Shown here one piece after another: positions 1 through 6,533 of a stretch of 6,547 nucleotides of DNA. The position numbers and the translations under genes were made by a program. How positions within the stretch are numbered: position 1 is the first letter of the stretch; each line of letters begins with the position of its first letter. The notes below the pieces were generated by a model. The model was given only the letters and a program-made list of their open reading frames with translations. It was not told where the DNA came from and searched no databases. The DNA comes from JBFXCS01 sp050181915 (GTDB lineage Bacteria; Actinomycetota; Thermoleophilia; Miltoncostaeales; Miltoncostaeaceae): NCBI GenBank assembly GCA_050181915.1, contig JBFXCS010000007.1, positions 1 through 6,547 of the forward strand, given 5' to 3'.

Positions 1-60
1 ATATCCTGACAGTCCAGCTCTAAGTTGAATTTTCGCGCGTGGAATCGATGTGCCGGTCAT
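1..60 (-). CDS. Possible 5' end of a further operon gene, truncated by the window edge
   Basis: An ATG at 60-58 overlaps the ardC-like stop codon as ATGA, and the frame stays open for all 20 codons to the left edge. A strong Shine-Dalgarno-like GAGGAG (74-69) sits 8 nt upstream, inside the last ardC codons. The arrangement copies the two ATGA junctions between the recombinase genes, which suggests translational coupling. The visible peptide begins MTGTSIPRAK and matches nothing I recognise, so I assign no function. The last 35 bases are more AT-rich than the rest and contain codons that are rare here (CTT, AGA). The frame may therefore be a chance run-on into element-terminal or host DNA. Twenty open codons alone are not significant; the overlap and the ribosome-binding site are the real evidence. 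Confidence 0.4.
   Translation of the reverse strand, partial: MTGTSIPRAKIQLRAGLSGY
2..14 (+). repeat. Left copy of an imperfect terminal inverted repeat
   Basis: TATCCTGACAGTC at the left edge matches the reverse complement of 6534-6546 at 11 of 13 positions (differences at positions 6 and 7). The two copies are equally far from the window ends. They could be ends of the mobile element or outer recombinase-binding sites; a chance match cannot be excluded. Confidence 0.4.
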
Positions 61-959
61 GCCGCCAACTCCTCGCGCTGGGGCTGCTGTGCCCACATCC
101 AGTCGGCGGCCTGCTGGGCTTTGCTGGCGGCGGTGAAGATCGCCCGCGGATCGTTCTTAAGCGCGCTGAGCCAGGAAGCCACGTAAGCGGCGTGGTCGGG
201 TCGCGGATGGTGCGCGATGCCGAGGTCCGCCAGAACGAACGATGCGGTGAGTTCGGCGCAGGCTTCTTCGATGGGCAGCCAATCCCGCTTGAACCGATCT
301 TCGAAGTTGCGATCGAGCCGGTGCTTTGCCCCGGTCGCGTGACCGCACTCGTGCAGCATGGTGCCCATCTGGGCGGCCGCATCGCGAAACGCCGAGAAGG
401 GCGGCATGAAGATCTGATCGAGGTCGATGCGATAGTGGGCGTCGTAGGCGCCTTCGGTGATCGGGATGTTCAGCGCCGCGACGAAGGCTTCGGCATGGGC
501 GATGCGTTCGCTCTCGGGCAATACGGCGACCGGGGCCGGCTCATAGCCGTCGACCTGCGCGAGGTTGAACACAGTGAACGCGCGGGCGAACATGCGGCCT
601 GGCCTGTGATCCCCTTCGTCGCGATCATCATCGGCGCCCACCGCGGCCTGCTTCCAGAAGACGACCGTCGTGCCGCGTTCGCCCTTGCGAACCTGGGCAT
701 CGGCAGCCTGCCACTGCCGATAGGTGCCCCACAGGCCGCTGGCATAGCCGCTCGCCTGGGCAGCGGCCCAGAGCGCGAGAACGTTCACACCGCGGTAGCG
801 CTTGTGCGATGAGAAGTTCTCGGGCCGTGTCACGGCCGCGCCATCGTGGTGCCACGGCATGCGCCAATCGCCGGCGCCGGCCTCGATGGCGGCGATGATC
901 TCGGCAGTGATGCGAGTATAGACGTCGGCGCGGTCGGCCGTTCCTGATGAGCGGGGCAT
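57..959 (-). CDS. ardC: ArdC-like antirestriction protein (ssDNA-binding N-domain plus zincin-like metallopeptidase)
   Basis: This 300-residue protein has the two-part plan of ArdC, the plasmid antirestriction protein of about 300 residues. ArdC-family proteins bind single-stranded DNA and shield incoming DNA from host restriction. Residues about 10-135 look like the N-terminal ssDNA-binding domain (DUF1738 type), with the family-like stretch RYRGVNVLALW at 55-65 and a basic RKGERGTTVVFWK at 91-103. Residues about 145-290 are the metallopeptidase-like domain, with HECGH at 203-207 (HExxH: His203, Glu204, His207), followed by ATGAKHRLDR. The helix EEACAELTA (231-239) can supply a third, acidic metal ligand. 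The ATG at 959 has a GGAG seven nt upstream. The gene lies 53 bases downstream of recombinase C, so it probably shares the transcript and is cargo of the element. Whether the protein is proteolytic cannot be told from sequence. It looks complete and intact. Confidence 0.92.
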   Translation of the reverse strand: MPRSSGTADRADVYTRITAEIIAAIEAGAGDWRMPWHHDGAAVTRPENFSSHKRYRGVNVLALWAAAQASGYASGLWGTYRQWQAADAQVRKGERGTTVVFWKQAAVGADDDRDEGDHRPGRMFARAFTVFNLAQVDGYEPAPVAVLPESERIAHAEAFVAALNIPITEGAYDAHYRIDLDQIFMPPFSAFRDAAAQMGTMLHECGHATGAKHRLDRNFEDRFKRDWLPIEEACAELTASFVLADLGIAHHPRPDHAAYVASWLSALKNDPRAIFTAASKAQQAADWMWAQQPQREELAA

Positions 960-966
960 GGCGGAT

Positions 967-970
967 CTCC
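967..970 (-). promoter_or_regulatory. Shine-Dalgarno site of the ardC-like gene
   Basis: GGAG on the minus strand, seven nt before the ATG at 959. It supports this start and shows that ardC has its own ribosome-binding site, unlike recombinases B and C, which appear to rely mainly on translational coupling. Confidence 0.7.
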
Positions 971-981
971 ACGACGGGCGA

Positions 982-1002
982 AGCGGGACTCACTCTCCCG
1001 CT
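982..1002 (-). other. Hairpin in the recombinase C-ardC gap
   Basis: A 7-bp perfect stem (AGCGGGA at 982-988, TCCCGCT at 996-1002) with a 7-nt loop lies in the 53-base gap. No T-tract follows on the minus strand, so it is not a convincing intrinsic terminator. It might separate or stabilise the recombinase and ardC parts of one transcript. The ardC GGAG is outside the stem and stays free. Confidence 0.35.
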
Positions 1003-1012
1003 CCTTCAGCCG

Positions 1013-3223
1013 TCACCCGTCTCCCGCCTTCCTCTCCTCTGCCGCCGCCCGAAGGGGCGGCGCCGCGCCTTCAGGCGCGATCTTGTCCAGCACGCCAGCG
1101 ATCCGGTCGATCTCGTGTTCGAGCGCGGCGCGCTGCAATCCGGGCAAGCGCTTCTCGCGCAGCAACATCCGCGCCTCGCTGGCGCTGCGTTCCCACATGG
1201 GCCTGTGATGTTCGGTGATGCAGGCGTTCGGACAGCGGGTCGGTTCGCAGAGTGCCGTCAGGGGCCCGCTTGCGTCGGGATCCGTCGCGCGCTTCAGGCA
1301 CAAGGCTGTGGCCGGATCGAAGAAGCAATCGGCAAGCGGGCCGACATGCAGGGTGCGGGCAAGACTGGCGAGCATGGTGCGGAGCCGCGGCCGATCGGCG
1401 ATCATCGCCGGCAGTGGTCCGAGCTGCCTGGCCGTCTCGTCGAGCGTGCGGTCGACCCGGGGCCCTGCCGGTCCCGAAAGGGAAGCCCCACCTTGCCGGC
1501 GATCGAAATAATCGAGCAGATCGTCGAGCTGGCCGAGCCGGCGCTGCGCCTCGACCTCGGCACGAAACCCAGAGGCGCTGGTCCCGGCGTAGCCCTCGAA
1601 GGCTGCGACCGAGGCATGCTTGTACTGGATCATCCCGGCGACGGTGCCGAACGGTCGGTTGGCGATGTACCACGCGATCGTGCGCCGGAACTGCCGCGTC
1701 GTGATGCGCCATGGCTTGCCATCGGGACCGGGCGGGATGATCGGCAGATCGGGACTGCCGAAGACGGCGTTCAAATGATCGCGAAAAGCGTTGAGTTGGC
1801 GCACCACCTCACTCGACAGATGCGCCTTGCTGGCAGCGCGGGGCCGCAGCACCGGCCAGAGCGTGTCGCTGCCGGTCTTCCTCGCCGCGTGTTCCGACAG
1901 CCGTTCGAGCACCGCGATCGCCTCGGCCACCGGTTCGATCGTCACCCAGCTTGCCGCCTCCCCCGTGCTCGATCTGCCCTTGTAGATGGTCGATCGGACG
2001 CGTTGCCGTTCGACCAGGCCCTCTTCGCTGCGCGCGACCCTGAGGCAGCCGCGCCGCATCGCCTGCACCTCGCAGTCGCGCATGCCGGTCAAGTAGGCGC
2101 AGACGACATAGGCGGCCGCCTGCAGCATCCGCTCCTCGATCGCCAGCGTCTTCACGTCAAAACGGGCACGCCATGGCCGACCGCTCTCGGGATCGATCGA
2201 GATCGGCGTATCCATGCCGCCGACCTCGGTACCGAGCAATGCAACCGCTTCGCGAATGACATCCGGCGCGCCGGTCGTGAGCATGAGATGCATGGCCGGC
2301 TCGGCGACGGCGTCGATGCCGACATGCAAATGGAGGAGATGGGCGTTGATCGGCGGGGTCGCTTCTCCGGTATGTGGATCGATGCGCGTGGCGCCGTTGT
2401 GTGCGGTCGTCCAGATCGGCACGCCGCGTCCTTGCCGGGCTCGGCGCTGGAGATAGCGCTCGAGGCGCGAGCGCTGCCGAAGGCGGCGTTCTGCATCGGG
2501 CAGCCCGCGTTCGGCGGCGAGCAGGCGAGCGCGGCGCGCCTCGAGACGATCGAGCGCGGATCGAGCCGCCAGGATATCAGGCGCGAAGGTCGTGATATAG
2601 CGCAGCGACCAGGCCAGAAGCGGCGTGACGATCTCCTCCGGCATGCGTGGTGTGCGGTTCTCTCGGACATGCCGATATCCGGCGACGCGCGCGGCCGTTC
2701 GCCCGGCCCAAGGCTCGAATCCGAGACCGCCGCCGGGCAGGTGGTCCCGGAGATGGTAGAGATCGGTGACCACCTGCAAGAGCTGGCCGACGATGACGGG
2801 GCGCCGCGCTGGATCATCCCGCAGGTGACGCGCATATGCATCGACCAGCGCTTGATCGATGCGGGCAAGGTCGAGCCGCCCAAGGCGCTTGCGCGCGAAG
2901 GCGAAGAACCGGCGAGCCCGGTTGAATGCCTGGCGGATGCTCGCCGGCGGCAACTTGGCGCGGAAGCCGGGAAGGTCGACGTTGAGACGAGCATAGAGAT
3001 AGGCGCGCATCGTCGCCTGCACATCAGCATGTTCGAGCACGTCGAAATGCACGATGACATGGCAGCGGCGGGCGTTCTCGCGGAAGACGGCGGGACCCAG
3101 ATCCCAGCTCGGATCGCCGACGCGCGACAACGCCTCGCGAGCATGGCCCGGCTTGAGCGGCGCAGTCGCCAGCACGGGCCGGTCGTTGAGCGCGGGCGCC
3201 GGTGCATGGGCGGGCGCGGTCAT
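1013..3223 (-). CDS. Large tyrosine recombinase, third of the trio (recombinase C)
   Basis: A 736-residue site-specific recombinase that cuts and rejoins DNA through a tyrosine nucleophile. Residues about 65-165 resemble the helical core-binding domain. The catalytic domain starts unusually late. Box I is LTGMRDCEV, with Arg382 and Glu385. The beta-hairpin Lys is probably Lys415 (IYKGR). Box II is TTRQFRRT, with Arg513 present but Arg510 where most relatives have His. Box III is KHASVAAFEGY, with Lys535 replacing the usual Gly, then His536 and the nucleophile Tyr545, nine residues later. The tail (633-673) carries Cys633, 642, 659, 664 and 668 and the sequence CPNACIT, probably a metal-binding motif. 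I chose the ATG at 3223 because it overlaps the stop of recombinase B as ATGA. An upstream in-frame start at 3469 would run through B's Cys-rich tail and gives low-complexity Arg-rich protein. No strong ribosome-binding site is visible, so translation is probably coupled to B. It is far longer than ordinary integrases of about 300-450 residues. Confidence 0.88.
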   Translation of the reverse strand: MTAPAHAPAPALNDRPVLATAPLKPGHAREALSRVGDPSWDLGPAVFRENARRCHVIVHFDVLEHADVQATMRAYLYARLNVDLPGFRAKLPPASIRQAFNRARRFFAFARKRLGRLDLARIDQALVDAYARHLRDDPARRPVIVGQLLQVVTDLYHLRDHLPGGGLGFEPWAGRTAARVAGYRHVRENRTPRMPEEIVTPLLAWSLRYITTFAPDILAARSALDRLEARRARLLAAERGLPDAERRLRQRSRLERYLQRRARQGRGVPIWTTAHNGATRIDPHTGEATPPINAHLLHLHVGIDAVAEPAMHLMLTTGAPDVIREAVALLGTEVGGMDTPISIDPESGRPWRARFDVKTLAIEERMLQAAAYVVCAYLTGMRDCEVQAMRRGCLRVARSEEGLVERQRVRSTIYKGRSSTGEAASWVTIEPVAEAIAVLERLSEHAARKTGSDTLWPVLRPRAASKAHLSSEVVRQLNAFRDHLNAVFGSPDLPIIPPGPDGKPWRITTRQFRRTIAWYIANRPFGTVAGMIQYKHASVAAFEGYAGTSASGFRAEVEAQRRLGQLDDLLDYFDRRQGGASLSGPAGPRVDRTLDETARQLGPLPAMIADRPRLRTMLASLARTLHVGPLADCFFDPATALCLKRATDPDASGPLTALCEPTRCPNACITEHHRPMWERSASEARMLLREKRLPGLQRAALEHEIDRIAGVLDKIAPEGAAPPLRAAAEERKAGDG

Positions 3224-5007
3224 GCGCGCGTCTCGGGCGGCAGATAGAGATGCTCGTCGGCGGCGCGCAACCGCGCTTCGGCTATCACGGCATCGGAAAA
3301 CGCAGGCAGAATCTGATCGACTATGCGGGCATGGACCTGTCCGAACTTGGCCATCCAGTCGGAACCCGGAAGACCCCGCCGCTGTTCTTCGACGAATGCC
3401 AGGAATGCGATGATCGCGGGGAGCTTGCGCGCGGTGATGACGGCGTTGGGGCAATGGAGGCATCCCCAAAACGGCTGCGAGCAGGGCGATCCGGCCTCGG
3501 CGAAGGGGCTGCTGTAGAAACCCGCGCAGGCGGCGAGCCAGAGATCCTGGTCGCCATCAAGCAACGGACCCACCGTGTCGGGCGTCATCAGCGGCGCGGC
3601 CTGTTCGGGCGCGTCGCGCAGCGACTGCTCGGCGGTCGGCGCGAGAATCGTCGGCATCGCGGCGGCGACCGCTTCGCGAAAGGCATCGGCGACGGTCGCC
3701 TCGTGCAGGGGCCGAAGCGATGGCAGATCGGCGTAATGGCGCGCCGCGACCTCGCGCGTGTGACCGACTGCGAAACGGGCCATGTGCCCCTCGGTCTTCG
3801 TATACCACAGCGCCTTGTGGGTTTTGCGAAGCCGGGCAAGCAGTAGATAGAGCGGCTTGCCGTCGTCATCGACAATCCGGTGCCGAGCCACCCAGGCGTC
3901 GAGGCGTTCGCGCGGATGACGAATGCCGGCTTGGAGGCCGCCGGCGCTGTGGTAGACCCACAGACAATCGCAAGGCAGATGCTGGCGGGCAACCGCCGTG
4001 ACCTCGAGCAGCCGACGGATAAGACCACCCGGCGTGCCGATGCCACCGTCGCGCACGCGCAAGCTCTTGTACTCGGCGCCGCGGGCGCGCCGCTTCCGGT
4101 AGCGCAGCTCGACGGTGCCGGCGGACGGGTTGGCCAGGCAATCGACCGTGAGCGCCTTCAGACACTCCGGCTCCAGGCCGGTATCGAGCGAAAGCAGCAC
4201 GAGCAGTGGCGGGAGATCGGTGACGTGCAGATGATGCCGGCGATGCAGGTCGTCGATCAGCGTGCTGATCGGCAGGCCGCGCCGCAGGCGCATGAAATAG
4301 AGGCGGCGCACCTCGACGCGATCGGTCAGAATATAGCCGTGGCGTGCGATGACAGCTTCGACATCGGCCCGCGCTCTGGCGATGACCGCGTCGCCTTCGT
4401 CGGTCTGGTCTTCAGCGCCGAACCGACGAAACATCGCTTCGACGTCGGCACGTGCCGCGTCGCGCAGGGCGCGGGCGACGAACGGGCTGTAGGCATCGCG
4501 CGGGGTCGAGCGCCCCGCCGAGGTTGCCAGGGTATAGCGCAACCGCTCATGAAGGTCGGGCGCGATCCAATCGGGGCGGTCGGCCTCGATCGCGCGCAGC
4601 GTGTTGATGATCTTGCCGACCGTTATGTGGCGATGGATCGCGCTCATCCCTCGCCGGTCAAGCGCGGAGGAGAAGCCATCGATATGGACCGCGTGCAGGT
4701 CACTGATGCCGGTCACCTTCGGTGCTTCGTCGGCAAGCCAGGCAAAGAAGTGACGATAAACCTGGAGATACTGCTTGATGACGCTGGCCGCGCCGATCGA
4801 TCCGCCGAGCGCAGCCAACCGGCGCAGCGCGCCGGCAAAGGCGATGGCGAGCGGACGAGGATCGAGCACAGTCATATCGACGAGGACCGTCCCGCCATGC
4901 CGCGCCTCGATGGTGAACTTGAGGCCGAGCACCGGATCGGGCTGCGCTCGCGCGGGCGTGATCGTCGCGAAGGCGACGGACCTGCCCTTGCGGGGGCGCC
5001 CGCTCAT
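3220..5007 (-). CDS. Divergent tyrosine recombinase, second of the trio (recombinase B)
   Basis: A 595-residue protein of the tyrosine recombinase superfamily. Residues about 71-145 look like the helical core-binding domain and about 235-440 like the catalytic fold. The box I equivalent is DTGLEPECL (275-283): Glu279 occupies the place of the first catalytic Arg. Box II is ARLRKTH, with Arg394 present but Ala391 where His is usual. Box III is GHTREVAARHY, with His416 and Tyr425 spaced exactly nine apart. Lys305 or Lys314 may be the hairpin lysine. A C-terminal extension has Cys494, 509, 516 and 519 and the sequence CPNAVIT, shared with recombinase C. Length and plan recall the TnpB recombinase of Tn554-type transposons (family knowledge, not tested here). 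The ATG at 5007 forms an ATGA overlap with the stop of A; the longer frame to 5376 is rejected. B may be catalytically weakened, acting as an architectural or partner subunit, but the tyrosine is kept. Confidence 0.85.
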   Translation of the reverse strand: MSGRPRKGRSVAFATITPARAQPDPVLGLKFTIEARHGGTVLVDMTVLDPRPLAIAFAGALRRLAALGGSIGAASVIKQYLQVYRHFFAWLADEAPKVTGISDLHAVHIDGFSSALDRRGMSAIHRHITVGKIINTLRAIEADRPDWIAPDLHERLRYTLATSAGRSTPRDAYSPFVARALRDAARADVEAMFRRFGAEDQTDEGDAVIARARADVEAVIARHGYILTDRVEVRRLYFMRLRRGLPISTLIDDLHRRHHLHVTDLPPLLVLLSLDTGLEPECLKALTVDCLANPSAGTVELRYRKRRARGAEYKSLRVRDGGIGTPGGLIRRLLEVTAVARQHLPCDCLWVYHSAGGLQAGIRHPRERLDAWVARHRIVDDDGKPLYLLLARLRKTHKALWYTKTEGHMARFAVGHTREVAARHYADLPSLRPLHEATVADAFREAVAAAMPTILAPTAEQSLRDAPEQAAPLMTPDTVGPLLDGDQDLWLAACAGFYSSPFAEAGSPCSQPFWGCLHCPNAVITARKLPAIIAFLAFVEEQRRGLPGSDWMAKFGQVHARIVDQILPAFSDAVIAEARLRAADEHLYLPPETRA

Positions 5008-6353
5008 GCGCCCTGCGGTCCCGGTAGCAGCGCGAGCAGCTCCTCCACGGCCGTATCCACCGTATCGGCGCGGGTCGCGATATGGTCGAGGTAGATATAG
5101 GTGGTGGCGAGGCTCGCGTGGCCGAGCAGACGTTGCACCTGTTGCAGCGGGTCGCCCAGGATCAGCCGGTAGCTCTCCATCGGCCCCGCCGGCAATGCGG
5201 CCTCGCGCAGCCGCTGCTGGATCAGCAAGGCGAGCATATGAACCGCGAAGGTGTGGCGAAGCTGGTGCGGGCTGATCGACAGCGGGAAGCCCTGCTCCGC
5301 GCACCGCTTGCAGGCGCGGGTGAAGATCACCTCCCATGAGTTGGGGCGGACCGGCTGTCCGACCTCGGTCAGCCAAAGCGCCGCCGGCCCGCGGGGCGTT
5401 CCATCCTCATCGCACAGGATCAGGCGGCCCCGCTCCTCAGGGGTGCAGATATCGCGCATGCGGCCGAGACCGGCGCGGCTGACGGGGATGGGTCGCTCGA
5501 AGCTGGCCGCGCTGTCGCGCGCGGCGAACTTGGCCACGCCCTCAGCGCGTTCGACGGCGACATAGGCGGCGATCCGGTGGAACAGCCGGCGTGGAACCAG
5601 GACGCTGCGTCCCCGGTCGCCCTTGGTAAGCGGCGGCGGAAGGGGCAGCCAGAGCTGCTGGGCCTGATCGTCGTCATGGTCGATGGCAGCGAGCTCATCG
5701 GCGAGCAGGCCCGACGCTTCTTCCAGGCGCAAGCCGGTCGTGACGAGAAGATCGGCGAACAGCGCGTTGCGCAGCCCGTTGCGATCACGCGCGCCGGGAC
5801 GCTCGCTGCCGTCAGGCGCGAGCCCGCGCAGGCCGACCTCGCGGAAGATACGGTAATCGTCCATCGTGACGAACCGAACATCGGACCGCCTGGCCACGCG
5901 TTCATAGGCGCCGTTGCGCGCGGCGATCATGCCGCGACGCGCCCCCTGCGCCGGTCGCCACACGGCGCGGCGGCTGAACGGCGCCTCGGCAATCAGCCCT
6001 TGCTGCTCGCCCCAGCGGTAGAGGCGATCGAGGCTGGCGACGGCGCGGTTCCAGCTTGCCGCCGTGATCCGGTGATCGGCATCGTCGCGGCGGCGCTCAC
6101 GATGATAGGCATCGACATCGTCGCGCGTCGCAGCCCAAACGGTCTTGCTGCAGGCATCGAGAAAACGAAGCCAGACCGCGACATCATAGGCGTAGGCGCG
6201 AAGCGAGTGCCGCGAGCGTATCCCCGACAGCGGCAGATCGAGAAAGAATCGATCGAGATCGGGATCATAGAGTACGTCGCCGCGCAGGATCAGCGGCACA
6301 TGCGCATCCAGGCCCTTGGCCTCGCGGCGCTCGCAGACTGAAATGATCGACAC
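5004..6353 (-). CDS. Tyrosine recombinase with complete active site, first of the trio (recombinase A)
   Basis: A 449-residue XerC/D-like or integrase-like recombinase. The SAM-like core-binding domain spans about residues 45-125 (helices such as SLRAYAYDVAVWLRFLD). The catalytic domain follows from about 160. Box I is VTTGLRLEEASGL, with Arg209 and Glu212; the hairpin lysine is Lys244 (LTKGDRGRSVLV). Box II is SPHQLRHTFA, with His363 and Arg366. Box III is LLGHASLATTYIYLDH, with His412 and nucleophile Tyr421. The set is complete, so A is the most likely catalytic engine of the trio. About 40 residues separate box II from box III, somewhat more than usual. The start is GTG at 6353, with GGAGG 11 nt upstream, a slightly long spacing; no better in-frame ATG exists before residue 141. 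It is the promoter-proximal gene, and its stop overlaps the start of B as ATGA. Confidence 0.93.
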   Translation of the reverse strand: MSIISVCERREAKGLDAHVPLILRGDVLYDPDLDRFFLDLPLSGIRSRHSLRAYAYDVAVWLRFLDACSKTVWAATRDDVDAYHRERRRDDADHRITAASWNRAVASLDRLYRWGEQQGLIAEAPFSRRAVWRPAQGARRGMIAARNGAYERVARRSDVRFVTMDDYRIFREVGLRGLAPDGSERPGARDRNGLRNALFADLLVTTGLRLEEASGLLADELAAIDHDDDQAQQLWLPLPPPLTKGDRGRSVLVPRRLFHRIAAYVAVERAEGVAKFAARDSAASFERPIPVSRAGLGRMRDICTPEERGRLILCDEDGTPRGPAALWLTEVGQPVRPNSWEVIFTRACKRCAEQGFPLSISPHQLRHTFAVHMLALLIQQRLREAALPAGPMESYRLILGDPLQQVQRLLGHASLATTYIYLDHIATRADTVDTAVEELLALLPGPQGA

Positions 6354-6363
6354 CGGCGCGAAA

Positions 6364-6386
6364 CCCTCCCCCCGGACCCCCCACCC
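6364..6386 (-). promoter_or_regulatory. G-tract cluster (possible quadruplex) in the recombinase A leader
   Basis: On the minus strand, four G-runs of 3, 6, 6 and 3 bases are separated by loops T, TCC and A, which fits the G3+N1-7 rule for a G-quadruplex. The last run and the end of the third form the GGAGG at 6369-6365 that serves as recombinase A's ribosome-binding site. If the structure forms in the mRNA it would hide that site and lower translation of the first recombinase, and through coupling of B and C as well. The pattern is seen directly; the regulatory role is inferred. Confidence 0.45.
6365..6369 (-). promoter_or_regulatory. Shine-Dalgarno site of recombinase A
   Basis: GGAGG, 11 nt before the GTG at 6353. 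The spacing is longer than ideal, but it is the only purine-rich site near a plausible start and it supports the GTG choice. Confidence 0.55.
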
Positions 6387-6421
6387 GGAAGCTGACCTCG
6401 CACCGATGCGCGCTATGGCCC

Positions 6422-6485
6422 GGCAGTTATCAGGCTGGCCTCCGCCAGCTCTTGGGTCAGCGCTACGGCCAGCCTGATAACTGCC
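6422..6485. repeat. Perfect 19-bp inverted repeat upstream of the recombinase operon
   Basis: Arms GGCAGTTATCAGGCTGGCC (6422-6440) and its exact reverse complement (6467-6485) flank a 26-base centre. The symmetry stops abruptly at both outer and inner edges. There is no T-tract on either side, so it is not a standard terminator. A competing 5-bp hairpin (CTGGC 6435-6439 with GCCAG 6444-6448) could form instead. The place, 69 bp before the first recombinase start, fits a paired recombinase-binding site at the element end or an operator for autoregulation. The spacer is too long for one ordinary core site, so the arms would be two separate binding sites. Confidence 0.75.
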
Positions 6486-6533
6486 TACCGTTGGCGTCCA
6501 TCACCGCTTTACTGTAACGTGGCGTGCGGTGCA

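Noticed and set aside
39..812. 257-codon plus-strand open frame antisense to the ardC-like gene
   Set aside because: The minus-strand frame encodes the HECGH motif and a full ArdC-like protein, so the plus frame is a shadow.
1043..1062. GC-rich 8-bp hairpin (CGCCGCCC / GGGCGGCG) as a terminator
   Set aside because: It is inside the last codons of recombinase C, has no following T-tract, and a GC-rich Ala/Pro/Gly coding stretch easily gives such stems.
947..3247. 766-codon plus-strand open frame antisense to recombinase C
   Set aside because: It is an antisense shadow created by GC3 bias. It shows no recognisable domain, is rich in Arg/Ala/Gly without order, and lies opposite a gene with clear catalytic boxes.
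3224..3469. Longer N-terminus of recombinase C starting at 3469
   Set aside because: It would overlap B's Cys-rich tail by about 80 codons and reads as Arg/Pro-rich shadow protein. The ATG at 3223 overlaps the B stop as ATGA.
3880..5094. 404-codon plus-strand open frame antisense to recombinase B
   Set aside because: Same cause: no motif, no ribosome-binding site, and it spans the A/B junction of the real operon.
5008..5376. Longer N-terminus of recombinase B starting at 5376
   Set aside because: The 123 extra residues overlap the catalytic C-terminus of A in another frame and are low-complexity. The ATGA overlap at 5004-5007 gives a better start.
6415..6477. Small plus-strand ORF from ATG at 6415
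   Set aside because: Only about 20 codons, made of the inverted repeat itself, with no ribosome-binding site.
6422..6485. 19-bp inverted repeat as an intrinsic terminator or integron attC site
   Set aside because: There is no T-tract on either strand, the loop is 26 bases, and the edges do not fit the attC core patterns (RYYYAAC / GTTRRRY).
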